The notes under the pieces: generated by a model
What the model saw: only the letters and a program-made list of their open reading frames with translations
What the model was told of the DNA's origin: nothing
Database searches by the model: none
Assembly (NCBI GenBank): GCA_022072615.1
Contig: JAJVHS010000026.1
Span: 1 to 64,000 of the forward strand
Direction: 5' to 3'
DNA: 64,000 bases
Origin: Phycisphaerales bacterium
Lineage (GTDB): Bacteria > Planctomycetota > Phycisphaerae > Phycisphaerales > UBA1924
Position numbers and translations under genes: made by a program
In this document: positions 29,316 through 39,226 of the stretch, piece by piece
Numbering within the stretch: position 1 is the first letter of the stretch
Layout of the letters: every line of letters starts with the position of its first letter

Positions 29316-29504
29316 TTGTCCGGTACCGGTTAGCCCTCCGGTTCAGGAAGTCAAAATCGGCCACGCGCGGGGCCGAGCGGATTGCGACCGTGCAGCGCCC
29401 TTCTTAGACTCCCTCCGCGCCGGCCGGTCAGCAGCGATACGTCGGGTACGGGATGTCGAACCCGTCCGCCCGCCGCGGGCCGATCGGTCACACTCCCCGC
29501 CGCC

Positions 29505-31091
29505 GTGACCGACTCCTCCTCCCAAGCCACCAGCTCGAACCGTCCGGAAACGGGCGCGTCGCAATCGGTCGACGTCGGGCAGGTGCTCCGTCTCTTCGAG
29601 ACCATCAACGAGGGCGTGTGCCTCGCGACGGACCAGGGCGAGGTCGTGTGGGCCAACTCGGTCTTCACGGCGATCGACGGGCCGACGCGGGCGCGGATCA
29701 TGGACCTGTGCCGGACAATCGCCCAGCTCCACGCCAAGGACGTGCTGCCGACGCGGTCTCCGCCGCCCCGGGCCCCGGCGCGCCGCGAGATCCCTTCGGC
29801 CGATGAATCGCGGGTGTACGAGGTGACCCTGCGGTCGATGGGGGTCGACCCGTCGTCGCCGGACCGCCGGTCTCACCGCTACGCGCTGGTCACGCGCGAC
29901 GTCACCGACCAGGCAAAGACCCGACGCGACATCGAGGCCATCGAACGGGCCGGGGACGAGCTCGTCCGGATGGACAGCGAACTGGTCCGCAAGATGAACG
30001 CCGTCGAACGGCTGCGGCACCTCGAATCCAAGATCGTCGACGCCGCGCGGCGGCTGCTGCACTTTGACCACTTCGTCATCCGCCTCTTCGACAAGCGCTC
30101 GGGACGGCTCGAGCCCGTGGTCCTCTACGGCCTGCCGCCGAGCGTCGCGGACATCGACATTTACCCGCTCCCCGAGGGCAACGGCATCAGCGGGTACGTG
30201 GCCGCGACCGGTCAGTCGTACATCTGCCGCGACACCGCCAGCGACGAGTTGTTCCTGCCGGGGCTCGGCGGGGCGAGATCGTCGCTCACCATCCCGCTGC
30301 GCCTGCAGGACCGCGTGCTGGGGATCATCAACGTCGAATCGCAGCAGCCCGACGCCTTCGACGACGACGACCGCAGGCTCGGCGAGATCCTGGCGCGGTA
30401 CATCGCGATGGCCTTCCACATGCTCGATCTGCTCGTGGTCGAGCGATCGACCGTCAACCAGTCGGTGACCGGGCGGATCGAGGACGACATCGGTGAACCG
30501 CTGGAGGACATCATCCGCGAGGTGATGGCGCTGGGCCAGTCGCCGGGGTCGGACGGCAGCGCGAGGGCGCACATGGACCGCATCCGGGCCGACGTCCAGA
30601 CGATCCGCGAGCGCGTGCGAGACCTTGCCGCGGGTCCCAACACGCTCCTGGGCGTAGGGAGCACGGTCGGGCCGGCGCCGCACGACCCGGCGTTCGTCGG
30701 CAAGCGCGTGCTTGTCGCCGACGACCACGCGAGGATCCGGCGGATCATCGGCGACGTGCTGCGTCACCGGGGGTGCGACGTGCGGCTCGAGGAGTCGGGC
30801 GTATCGGCAATCTCGACGCTCCAGCACGTTCGCGACGGCGAGATGCCGCCCTTTGACCTGGTCATCAGCGATATCCAGATGCCCGACCGCAACGGGTACG
30901 AAGTGTTCAGCGCGTCCAAGCAGATCATGCCCGGGACGCCGGTGATCCTGATGACGGGATTCGGCTACGACCCGCACCATTCGATCGTCCGGGCGTCGCA
31001 GGAAGGGCTGCAGGCGGTGCTCTTCAAGCCGTTCCCGGTGGACCGGATGCTCGAAGAGGTCAAGAAGGCGTTCGCGCCGGCCAAGCCGTGA
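29505..31091 (+). CDS. PAS-GAF-response regulator signalling protein
   Basis: About 528 residues. A PAS-like segment (about 20-150; LFETINEGVCLATDQGEVVWANSVF), a helical linker (150-195), a GAF domain (about 195-340; HFDHFVIRLFDKRSGRL, GNGISGYVAATGQ, SSLTIPLRLQDRVLGIINVE) and a C-terminal receiver domain (about 405-525; RVLVADDHARIRRIIGDVL, phospho-acceptor Asp in LVISDIQMPDRNG, switch Thr in LMTGFG, Lys in LFKPF). There is no kinase domain, so a separate histidine kinase must phosphorylate it. GTG 29505 is the likely start but lacks a ribosome binding site; the frame opens at 29382. A gene of similar build could instead be a degenerate hybrid kinase. Confidence 0.82.
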   Translation: MTDSSSQATSSNRPETGASQSVDVGQVLRLFETINEGVCLATDQGEVVWANSVFTAIDGPTRARIMDLCRTIAQLHAKDVLPTRSPPPRAPARREIPSADESRVYEVTLRSMGVDPSSPDRRSHRYALVTRDVTDQAKTRRDIEAIERAGDELVRMDSELVRKMNAVERLRHLESKIVDAARRLLHFDHFVIRLFDKRSGRLEPVVLYGLPPSVADIDIYPLPEGNGISGYVAATGQSYICRDTASDELFLPGLGGARSSLTIPLRLQDRVLGIINVESQQPDAFDDDDRRLGEILARYIAMAFHMLDLLVVERSTVNQSVTGRIEDDIGEPLEDIIREVMALGQSPGSDGSARAHMDRIRADVQTIRERVRDLAAGPNTLLGVGSTVGPAPHDPAFVGKRVLVADDHARIRRIIGDVLRHRGCDVRLEESGVSAISTLQHVRDGEMPPFDLVISDIQMPDRNGYEVFSASKQIMPGTPVILMTGFGYDPHHSIVRASQEGLQAVLFKPFPVDRMLEEVKKAFAPAKP

Positions 31092-31188
31092 CCGCGCGGA
31101 GAAGCGTGCCTCACCAAGGCCATGGGACGACGGCGTCTCGATCCCCCGATCGTCGACGCCTTGATGCCTTGAGGTCTCGATGCCTTTC

Positions 31189-34100
31189 TTACGTAACTCC
31201 CACGGCCTGGGCGTCGCGATCGCTGAGCAGGCCGCCGTCGGAGCGTTGCCTGACCGTGCCGTCGCGCTTCCACGAACGCTCGCAGCGCGGCTCACCGCGC
31301 AGATCCGCGACCGTGGTTACCGCGTCGGCGCCGCCGACGATCACCCTGCTGACGCCCAGGAGATCGGCAAGGTCATGCGCGTCGAACTGGCCGAGCGTTC
31401 CGCTGGTGTCCGCGAGCGTCACCGCCATGTCCAGCGGGTTCTCCACGCCCTGGTCGCGCCGCGCCCGCTCGATCGCCTGGAGCGCCATCTGGCGGGCCTC
31501 CATGACGTTCTTCCACCGCGGATCGGCGAGCACCTCGAACTTGTCGGGGAACCGCTGGAGGTGGACGCAGGTCGCGGCGTCGTCCGCGGGCACCTTCCAC
31601 AGCGCGCGGTAGGCCTCGTCGGCCGTGTGGCACAGGACCGGGGCGAGCAGGCGGCACAGGCCGTCGGTCAGGTCGAAGAGCGCGGTCTGCGTGCGCCGGC
31701 GACGGGGAGAATCCGGCCGGTCGCAGTACAGACGGTCCTTCACCGCCGCCAGGTAGACGGCGCTGAGCGTGTCGTTGCAGAAGTCGTACAGCTTCTGCTG
31801 CGCGGTGCGGTAGTCGAACGCCGCGTAGGCCTCCGTCACCGACGCCGCCAGCGCGTTGAACTCGGAGAGCACCCACGCGTCGATGGTCGAGGAGGAGAAG
31901 TCCTTGAACGGCACGCAGTTGCCGGCTCCGCCGGGCGCTGAAGAGCAGGGCGTGAAGTCGTAGAGGTTGCTCAGCATGAACCGCAGGGTGTTGCGGACCT
32001 TGCGGTAGCTCTCGCCCGCGGCGGCGAAGAACTCCTTGTCAACCTTGACGTCGTTCTCGTAGGGAAGCGACGCGACCCACCAGCGCAGGACATCGACGCC
32101 GTACGCCTGCGTGAGGTTCTCGACCTCGTAGTCCTTCGCGTCGGGCCGGCTCTTGCTGAGCTTGCGCCCGTCCTTGTCGTTCATGAACCCGTGCGTGAGC
32201 ACGGTGCGGTAGGGGGGCACGCCCATCATGCCCAGCGAGGGGAGGAGGGACGACTGGAACCAGCCGCGGTGCTGATCCGAGCCCTCGAGGTACAGGTCGA
32301 CGGGGAAATCCGACCCGCCGGAACGCTCGCGCATCACGGCGTTCCACGTGCTGCCGGATTCGAACCACACATCGAGGATGTCGGGGCCCTTCTTGAGCTC
32401 GTTGAGCGCCGGGCCCTGCAGCGGGCGCTCGCGCAGCGAACGCGGGACGGAATGATCGCGGTCCTGCCGGACGTCGTAGTACTTCAGGAGCGTCTCGGGC
32501 GTGCCCGTGAACCAGGCGTCCGAGCCGTGCTCGCGGACGACCTTCGCGACCGCGCGGACGGACGCCGGCGTCAGGAGCACCTCGCCCGCCGGCGTGAAGA
32601 ACGCCGGGATCGGCAGGCCCCAGGCCCGCTGGCGGCTGATGCACCAGTCCGGGCGTGATTCGAGCATGCCGCGCATGCGGTTGCGGCCCCACTCGGGGAC
32701 GAAGCGGACGTCACGCTCGGTGTGCTCGAGCGCGAGCTGCCGCAGCGTCCGGTTGTTGTGGGTGGTGGGCCGGTCGACGCCGACGAACCACTGCTCGGTG
32801 CAGCGGAAGATCACCGGCGTCTTGCTGCGCCAGTCGTGCGGGTAGCTGTGCGTGAACTTGTGGTCGTAGAACAGGTGCCCGGACGTGCGCAGGTGCGCCA
32901 CGATCATGTCGTTGGCTTTCCAGATGTCGACGCCCCGAAGCCACCCGGGCACCGTCTGGTCGTACTGGCCGTTGCCGAGCACCGGGCAGTACACCGGGAG
33001 CCCGACCCGCTGACCGGTCGCAAAGTCCTCGGCGCCGTGGCCGGGCGCGGTGTGCACGAGGCCGGTGCCGTCTTCGAGCGTCACATACTCGGCATCGACG
33101 ATGCGGAACACGTGCGCGAGGTTGACCGACGGCGACGCGGACACGTCAGTGCCGGCGCGCAGCGCCGCCGCACCCTCCTGGCGCGAAAGGTCCACAAACG
33201 GGTGGCGATAGCCCAGCCCGACGAGCCGGTCGCCCGTCGTCGTCGCCAGGGTCTTGTACCGATCCGCCCCGGCGGCCTTCATCACGCGCTCGACGGCCTC
33301 CGCCGCGAGCACCGTCACGTTGCCGTCGACCCACACCAGCGCGTATTCAAACTTCGGGTTCACTGCGATCCCGAGGTTCGCCGGGAGGGTCCACGGCGTG
33401 GTCGTCCAGATCATGAAGCACGGGCGCTGGCCCAGTTTGACGCCGGCCTCCGGGACCCGCTCCGACTCCGCCCGGCCCGACGCTCCATCGGCGTCGTCGG
33501 TCTGATCCTCGGTCGGCTCGTCGTGATGGTCCTCGAGCCCGAACGCCGAGTACACGGCGTCGGGGTCGGCCGCCTCAAAGTCGACGTAGACCGACTGATC
33601 TTCACGGTCCTCATACTCGAGTTCGGCTTCGGCGAGCGCCGTCTCGTTGGCGATGGACCAGTGGACGGGCTTGAGTGCCCGGTAGACCAGTCCCTGTTCC
33701 ACCAGCGCGGCGAGCACTTCGAGGGTCGCCCCCTCGAACTCGGGCTGCATCGTGAGGTAGGGGTGCTGATAGTCCGCGAGGGTCAGCAGGCGCTGCATCT
33801 GGCCGGCCTGCAGCTTGACGTACTTCTCCGCGTAGGCCCGGCATTCGCGGCGCACCGCCATCCGCCGCTGGTCATCGGGCAGTGTCTTGAGCTTCTCGAA
33901 CTTGCCCTTGGCGACCATGTCGGTCATCACGCGGTGCTCGATGGGAAGACCGTGGCAGTCCCATCCGGGGATATACGGCGTGTCGAAGCCCGCCATGGTC
34001 TTGCCGCGGACCACAAAGTCCTTCAGGCACTTGTTGAAGAGGTGACCCAGGTGGATGTCGCCGTTGGCGTACGGCGGGCCATCGTGGAACACGAACTTGT

Positions 34101-34329
34101 CCGATCCCGCCCGAGCGGACCGGACCCGCTCGTACAGCCCCATCTGCATCCATCGCTTCAGAGAGGCCGGCTCGTTCTGGACGAGGTTGGCCTTCATCGG
34201 GAACGAGGTCTGCGGCAGGTTGAGGGTGTCCTTGTATCTGTTCTTGGCGGGATCGGCCGCCTGGCCGGTCTGGGGAGCGGCGGGAGCAGCGGACTTGGAC
34301 GCGTGTGAAGAGGGCGTGGTCTGTGACAT
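31189..34329 (-). CDS. ileS: Isoleucyl-tRNA synthetase
   Basis: Charges tRNA-Ile. 1046 residues. Class I signature HLGH in PPYANGDIHLGHLFNK and KLSKS (KMSKS variant) in DGRKLSKSRPDAKD; the CP1 editing domain with WTTTPWTLPANLGIAV; WCISRQRAWGLPIP; DILDVWFESGSTW. A poorly conserved insertion rich in Asp/Glu (about 265-300) sits in the editing region. The C-terminal zinc knuckle has lost three of its four cysteines (RCERSW, LLSDRD in place of CxxC pairs), so it should not bind zinc. Start 34329 (MSQTTPSSH) precedes a Ser/Ala-rich leader of about 30 residues. Confidence 0.96.
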   Translation of the reverse strand: MSQTTPSSHASKSAAPAAPQTGQAADPAKNRYKDTLNLPQTSFPMKANLVQNEPASLKRWMQMGLYERVRSARAGSDKFVFHDGPPYANGDIHLGHLFNKCLKDFVVRGKTMAGFDTPYIPGWDCHGLPIEHRVMTDMVAKGKFEKLKTLPDDQRRMAVRRECRAYAEKYVKLQAGQMQRLLTLADYQHPYLTMQPEFEGATLEVLAALVEQGLVYRALKPVHWSIANETALAEAELEYEDREDQSVYVDFEAADPDAVYSAFGLEDHHDEPTEDQTDDADGASGRAESERVPEAGVKLGQRPCFMIWTTTPWTLPANLGIAVNPKFEYALVWVDGNVTVLAAEAVERVMKAAGADRYKTLATTTGDRLVGLGYRHPFVDLSRQEGAAALRAGTDVSASPSVNLAHVFRIVDAEYVTLEDGTGLVHTAPGHGAEDFATGQRVGLPVYCPVLGNGQYDQTVPGWLRGVDIWKANDMIVAHLRTSGHLFYDHKFTHSYPHDWRSKTPVIFRCTEQWFVGVDRPTTHNNRTLRQLALEHTERDVRFVPEWGRNRMRGMLESRPDWCISRQRAWGLPIPAFFTPAGEVLLTPASVRAVAKVVREHGSDAWFTGTPETLLKYYDVRQDRDHSVPRSLRERPLQGPALNELKKGPDILDVWFESGSTWNAVMRERSGGSDFPVDLYLEGSDQHRGWFQSSLLPSLGMMGVPPYRTVLTHGFMNDKDGRKLSKSRPDAKDYEVENLTQAYGVDVLRWWVASLPYENDVKVDKEFFAAAGESYRKVRNTLRFMLSNLYDFTPCSSAPGGAGNCVPFKDFSSSTIDAWVLSEFNALAASVTEAYAAFDYRTAQQKLYDFCNDTLSAVYLAAVKDRLYCDRPDSPRRRRTQTALFDLTDGLCRLLAPVLCHTADEAYRALWKVPADDAATCVHLQRFPDKFEVLADPRWKNVMEARQMALQAIERARRDQGVENPLDMAVTLADTSGTLGQFDAHDLADLLGVSRVIVGGADAVTTVADLRGEPRCERSWKRDGTVRQRSDGGLLSDRDAQAVGVT

Positions 34330-34678
34330 GGTGCAGCTTGGGTCAGGAGCGAGACCGCGCGCATGCGGTCGGCGCTGGGCCATCCGTCTTCCGGCGTACG
34401 GCGTGCGAACACCGGGGCGGGATCGTATCGGGAACGTCGCGTTCGGGATGTTGATGGGGTTGGCACTGCCCCACGCCGACCGACGCCGCGATGGGGCGTC
34501 CTCAGGCCGACCGGGGCCTGGTAATTCGAATGAAGGGATTCACGCGCGGACGTGCCATGACCGGCAATTCTAGGCCGGGGCGTCGGACCCAACGACGGGA
34601 GCCCGGGGCGTGCACGGTGCGGAGCGAGAGCAGAGCTCAGCGGCCGGGATGCATGCCCGCAACCGAAGAGGCGGGGCT
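34330..34678. other. Intergenic region upstream of ileS
   Basis: 349 bases between two minus-strand genes. I see no tRNA, T-box or clear terminator; a short stem GAAG/CTTC around 34665-34680 is too weak to call. It must contain the ileS promoter. Confidence 0.35.
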
Positions 34679-35218
34679 TCAACTGTGTTCGAAGATCGTC
34701 TGGGATCGGAGGACGAGCCCGCCGTTGGCGATCAGGTGGTACGCCTGGATGTGCGCCTCACGGTTGAGGGCCTGCATGGCGAGCACGGTCAGGCACTGGC
34801 CGACCTCGTCGTTCCAGCGGTGGATGAGGGCGTTCATCTTGCGGCCAAGCTCGAGCAGCTCCTCGAACTCGGCGGCAAACAGGTTCTCCGAGAGCGTTTC
34901 GGTCTGGACCGAGGACATGTAGTTGACCCGGTCCTTGGGGAAGCGGTGCTCGAACTCGTGCTCGCCCGCACACAGGAAGGATGAGACCAGGCCCTGGGTC
35001 GGGTTGCGGTCCACGTCGGTGATGAGCTCGCAGCAGCAGAGCGTGTGGTACTCAAAGCGCAGCAGGTGGCTGCCGTTCATGGCCCAGGACTCGATCTCGT
35101 AGTCGCCGTTGCGCAAAACCTGCCGGCCCCGAAGCGGGAAGAGCTCAGGGTGCAGCGCCCGTCCATACAGGAGCACCTGGTGCGACTGGACATTGTTCGA
35201 CTTGGCCGTGGTGTTCAT
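34679..35218 (-). CDS. Conserved hypothetical protein, DUF2617-like
   Basis: 179 residues. The start (VLLYGRALHPELFPLRGRQV, then GDYEIESWAMNGSHLLRFEY) resembles the DUF2617 family of unknown function; the run CCCELITD is unusual. The middle has a charged helix (FAAEFEELLELGRKMNALI). The start at 35218 (MNTTAKSNN) is preceded by GAGGGAA about 7 bases upstream; the frame is open to 35425. The family match is from memory and only moderately certain. Confidence 0.6.
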   Translation of the reverse strand: MNTTAKSNNVQSHQVLLYGRALHPELFPLRGRQVLRNGDYEIESWAMNGSHLLRFEYHTLCCCELITDVDRNPTQGLVSSFLCAGEHEFEHRFPKDRVNYMSSVQTETLSENLFAAEFEELLELGRKMNALIHRWNDEVGQCLTVLAMQALNREAHIQAYHLIANGGLVLRSQTIFEHS

Positions 35219-35783
35219 CGGTTCCCTCGTTTGCCCCGCGGCGGCGGAGAATGAGCAGGCCGTAGCGCCCACCCGCCACGCTCCACGAGCACGGATCAAC
35301 ATTCGGGCGTATCGGACGGGTGCACCGTCCCTGAGGTACCCGCGTTGCGCAGGCGCCTTCCCAACCAACGCCCCGTTCCCCTGCCGCGCGACTCCCCGGC
35401 ACGGCACAACCTCGATGTCGAACAATCAACTGCTCAAGCCGCGGATGGCACCCGTCAACCCGCGACCAAACGCTGAGCACGATCAACCGTTCGACGTCGA
35501 GCCTTCGCTTCCCCTTCCCTGCGGTCATCCCCACTAGAGCATGAGTACGGCTTTCAGTTGGCACTCCCCGCCGTACTCGTAAACCCGTCAATCATTCAAC
35601 TTCACGCCCCACCAACTTGTTCCGAATAATCTTGGATTCGTCTGTACTTGTCGCCTATGACCGGCCGATTGGCGGATAGACACCGAACTGAGTACCATAT
35701 GTAAGCACAGCTTCGCTGATCGCACAATAGGTAGTTGACCTAAAACTTGAAATATTGCATTCGCTTTTCGTTCGGTTTGTCGC
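35219..35783. other. AT-richer intergenic region
   Basis: 565 bases between divergent genes. The last 250 bases (about 35530-35780) are clearly richer in A/T than the rest of the window and contain TTGACC (about 35734) and TTGAAATATT, plausible promoter parts, but no -35/-10 pair with good spacing stands out. No RNA gene or repeat seen. Confidence 0.4.
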
Positions 35784-37952
35784 GTGCTTCAATCGGGGTC
35801 CCGCGTGTCGTTCAAGACGCTCAAGCGAATCCTCGGACGACTCCCGGCTGACCGGGAAGCCCGGGCCGCCGCGCTGAGCGCCGCGATCCGCATGGCATCC
35901 GGTGATGAGCAGCCGCCGCTCATCGAGCGGCTGGTGGAGTGTGCCACCGCGCCGCCGCTCCCCATCGATCGCCTGGTGCGGGCGGTTCATGCGATCACTG
36001 GCCCGCTGGGTGTCACGCACCAGGTCGATCACGGCCGCACGATCGTTCATGTGGTCGCGGTCTGGGATCATCTCACGCACGATCTTCGACGGCTGCTGCT
36101 GGCTTCCGCGGGGCGTTCCGTGCTCACCGCCGCGCGGGCGTGCCGGGGCGCTGCGAATCCCGCGGTGCGCCGGGCGACGGTGCTCGCGCTGCACGACATT
36201 GCGACGGCCGAGTCCTTCACCGAGCTTGTTCAGTTTCTCACCGACGACGACGCGGCGGTGGCGGGGGCCGCCGACCGGGCGCTGGTCGCGCTCATCGAAC
36301 GCTGGTCGCAGGACTGGAGCGCCGGCCCCGACCGTCGAGCGATCGGCGAGGCGCTGGTCGCCGCGATCAACGCGGTCGGGGACGAGCGGCTCGCCGGGCC
36401 TTACACCGCGTTGATCACCCTCGGCTCGCCGCGGCATCTCTCGGCGGCGTCGGCGGACATGATCCCCGCGGTTGCTCGGTGGCTCGGTGATGCGTCCGCC
36501 AGGAACGTGCACCTGGGCCGGATTCTGCGCGCATCGCGCACGCCCGAGTCCCGAGCCCGGGCGTGGCAGTGGCTGAGCCGCGGCCCGGTGGCCTCCGCAT
36601 GCGTGGACAGGCTTGAACGTGCGTACACGATCGAGGACCACGAGGTCATCCTCTCGGCGATGCACCTGGCGGTGAACCCCCGCCGTTGCGCGGCGATGCG
36701 AGCGATCGGCAGGTCGGTCTGGACAGGCGCCGCCCGGGCTCGGGTGAGCGGCGGCGAAGTTGCCGCGGCGAGAACGGCATCCATCCGATCCGGCGGGCCG
36801 GTCCCCAGGCCCGACCAGGTGCCGGAGCTCTCGCCCCGGAGCAAGTGGGGATTGTCGCAGTGGGTGGGCCTGATCGCCGCGCCCGCGTCGGTCCGGCGTG
36901 AGATGCTCGCGCCGCTGCTGAGCGACCCGTCCCCGGGCGTGCGGCTGAGCGCGGCTCGGCATGTTCCCGCGGCCGATCTCGCGGATTTCTGCTTCGACGA
37001 GGATCCGGCGGTCGCGCGATCGGCGATGATCCGCTGGTCGCTCATCGGAGCCGAGGGCCGTCTTCGGAACGCGGCGCTGCGGGGCGGTGACCGTGACGAG
37101 CGGATACGACTCCTTGGCCGCCTCGCGCGGTCTCCGCACGCCTCCCTCCGCCGGGCGGCCCACGTGGACATGGCTCGCATCAGCCCCGCTGGCGAGATCA
37201 ACGGCCCGGAATCTTCCTGCGCATGGGTATGGTGCGCGACGGAAGATCCATCCCGCGTCCTGCCGTCGCTTGAGTCTCTGATCCTGCAGGACGACGCCCA
37301 GGTCGCCGCCGCGGCGGTCCGCACCGCCCAGCGAGCCGGGTTTTCCGCGGCGCTCCAGGAACGGCTGATCGACCGGGCGAACGCCGAGCAGTCTGCCGGA
37401 CACGGCGACCCGAGCATGTCGGAGCGACTGGTCGCGACGATCATCGCCGCGCTCTCGTCGGTCGCTCCGGCGGATCGGTCGCCGCGGTGCGAGCGCACGC
37501 TTGCCGGGGCGCTCGCGCACACCGATGCCCGGGTTCGGTCGAACGCGGTCGACGGGATCGCCCGTGATGCTCGGCGGCAGCGTCTTGCCGCCGATGCCAC
37601 TCCGCTCATTGAACTGAAGAATGACGCCCACCATCGCGTGCGCGGCAGTGCGCTGCGGGGCCTCATCTGGCTGGCGGGGCCGACCGAATCATCCGCGTTC
37701 GAGGCGATGATGGGAATGCTCGACGATCACCGGGCCGACCACCGCCTCGCCGCCGTGTGGCTGGCGGAGCGATGGACCATTTCCCGCGCGGGCGGGACGG
37801 GCGACTTCGACGCCGTGGTGCACAGCCTGCAGGAGCGGGCCGAATCGGACGATGATCCGCGTGTGTCGGGTCGTGCGGCCCGGGCGCAGCGTCGCGCACG
37901 GCTGATCGCCGGCCTTCCGGAGTCGGAGGCGTTCCTCGAGCACTCGGCATGA
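35784..37952 (+). CDS. HEAT-repeat-like protein
   Basis: About 722 residues, almost all alpha-helical, built of repeating 35-40 residue helix pairs such as AARACRGAANPAVRRATVLALHDI, MLAPLLSDPSPGVRLSAARHV and LAGALAHTDARVRSNAVDGIA. This is the HEAT/Armadillo solenoid pattern, usually a protein-binding scaffold. No signal peptide or enzyme motif. The GTG at 35784 or the GTG at 35805 (SFKTLKRILGRLP) may be the start; neither has a good ribosome binding site. The stop overlaps the next gene by 4 bases (ATGA), so the two are coupled. Planctomycete flagellar regions often carry such proteins, but no link is visible here. Confidence 0.7.
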   Translation: MLQSGSRVSFKTLKRILGRLPADREARAAALSAAIRMASGDEQPPLIERLVECATAPPLPIDRLVRAVHAITGPLGVTHQVDHGRTIVHVVAVWDHLTHDLRRLLLASAGRSVLTAARACRGAANPAVRRATVLALHDIATAESFTELVQFLTDDDAAVAGAADRALVALIERWSQDWSAGPDRRAIGEALVAAINAVGDERLAGPYTALITLGSPRHLSAASADMIPAVARWLGDASARNVHLGRILRASRTPESRARAWQWLSRGPVASACVDRLERAYTIEDHEVILSAMHLAVNPRRCAAMRAIGRSVWTGAARARVSGGEVAAARTASIRSGGPVPRPDQVPELSPRSKWGLSQWVGLIAAPASVRREMLAPLLSDPSPGVRLSAARHVPAADLADFCFDEDPAVARSAMIRWSLIGAEGRLRNAALRGGDRDERIRLLGRLARSPHASLRRAAHVDMARISPAGEINGPESSCAWVWCATEDPSRVLPSLESLILQDDAQVAAAAVRTAQRAGFSAALQERLIDRANAEQSAGHGDPSMSERLVATIIAALSSVAPADRSPRCERTLAGALAHTDARVRSNAVDGIARDARRQRLAADATPLIELKNDAHHRVRGSALRGLIWLAGPTESSAFEAMMGMLDDHRADHRLAAVWLAERWTISRAGGTGDFDAVVHSLQERAESDDDPRVSGRAARAQRRARLIAGLPESEAFLEHSA

Positions 37953-38461
37953 ATCCCACCAGCATCGCAATCCTGCTCGTTGCCGGGCCGCCCAGGCTCG
38001 TGATGGAGCCGGACGCTCAAGCTTCTCAGGCGTGGACCATCGCGGCCGCGCTGCTGGGCGCGGCGGCGGTCTTCGTGCTGCTCATGGCCGCCGCGTTCGC
38101 GTGGGTGTGGTCGATCGACCGGCGTCGGTCGACCGATCCGACCGAGCGCGGATTCATCGCCCTCAGCCGCGCCGCGGGCCTCAGCGCATCGCAGCGGTCG
38201 CTTGTGCGGCGACTGGCGGCGAACCTCGGTCCGCACGCCGCTCCCGCGGGCCTGCTGCTCAGCAAGGCGGCGCTGCGACGGGCCGTCGCCGCCGAACTGG
38301 AGCGCAAGCCCGAACCGGCGAGCGTCCGCCAGCTCCAGAAGCTCGTCGAAGCCCTGGTCGGCGACATCGCGTCGCCGCCGCAGGCTGACCGGGAACCCAA
38401 GCCGCCTCCCGCCGCACGAGTCGATCCGCGGAACGGCGGACGCTCGGCGTCAGGCGGCTGA
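37949..38461 (+). CDS. Small membrane protein of unknown function
   Basis: 170 residues with a single strong transmembrane segment (AAALLGAAAVFVLLMAAAFAWV, about 32-54) followed by basic residues (DRRRS) and a helical soluble tail (ERGFIALSRAAGLSASQRSLV). This orientation suggests a cytoplasmic C-terminus. The start overlaps the HEAT-repeat gene stop, so they likely work together. No family recognised. Confidence 0.6.
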   Translation: MNPTSIAILLVAGPPRLVMEPDAQASQAWTIAAALLGAAAVFVLLMAAAFAWVWSIDRRRSTDPTERGFIALSRAAGLSASQRSLVRRLAANLGPHAAPAGLLLSKAALRRAVAAELERKPEPASVRQLQKLVEALVGDIASPPQADREPKPPPAARVDPRNGGRSASGG

Positions 38462-39226
38462 CGTGACCTGATCAAGACCCGGTTCGCCGCGGAGGCGACG
38501 GGCAACGTCGACGATCAGGGTGGGGTGGCGGTGGGACGAGAAATGGCTGAACGCCGCGCTGAACGGGCCGCGAGTCCTGACCCAGCGCAGCTCGTGCCCG
38601 GGCGGAGCGGCGTTCCACGTGCCGATCCACCAATCCAGCCGCTGCACGTAGCACACGATCTCCTCCGGCGCGCGCGCGGGGTCGCCGCATGCCTCGTGGA
38701 GCTGCTGTATCAAGGGGGAGCCGGGCATCATGGCCGCCGCCGCGCGGTCCGGGCGTATCCATCGCGCGAGCATCGCACCCGCGTGCGGCGTCGAGAACGT
38801 GAACAGACGGCAGATGCGGACCTCCGAGTACTCGCGCGGATGAGACGCGATGTACCTCGCGACCAGCCCGCCCATCGATATCGCGACCACGTCGACTTCG
38901 CGGAGTCCTGGAGATTCCGGCCGCCAACGCCCGAGCCGCCTGCGAACCGCCGATGCCGCGGATTCGACCGACGCCGCAAGCGGGTACGACACGCACAGAA
39001 AGTCGCCCCGGTCGCCGCTGGTGAGCGATCGGATCCGCCGGGCGAGCGCCCCCGCCATGAAATGCGGCGAGCGCCAGCCGCCGAGCACGACCACCGGCCT
39101 CACGAGCGGCCGCAGATCACCACGCATCCGGTGCAGCTCGGCGTTGATGAGCGAGTCCGGTGCTGAGAGCTCGAGGCGCTGGGAAGAATCCGCCACGCTG
39201 CAGGATACGCCCGGCGCGTCAGCCAT
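38450..39226 (-). CDS. Alpha/beta-hydrolase (lipase-like)
   Basis: 258 residues of alpha/beta-hydrolase fold with the nucleophile elbow VDVVAISMGGLVARYIA (G/A-x-S-x-G), an oxyanion-type VVVLGGWRSP segment near the N-terminus, and a STPHAGAMLARW motif typical of lipases and PGAP1-like hydrolases. The candidate catalytic His lies in FSSHRHPTLIV at the end. ATG 39226 overlaps the upstream gene's stop by 8 bases (same strand), and the 3' end overlaps the opposing small membrane-protein gene by 12 bases. Confidence 0.75.
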   Translation of the reverse strand: MADAPGVSCSVADSSQRLELSAPDSLINAELHRMRGDLRPLVRPVVVLGGWRSPHFMAGALARRIRSLTSGDRGDFLCVSYPLAASVESAASAVRRRLGRWRPESPGLREVDVVAISMGGLVARYIASHPREYSEVRICRLFTFSTPHAGAMLARWIRPDRAAAAMMPGSPLIQQLHEACGDPARAPEEIVCYVQRLDWWIGTWNAAPPGHELRWVRTRGPFSAAFSHFSSHRHPTLIVDVARRLRGEPGLDQVTSAA

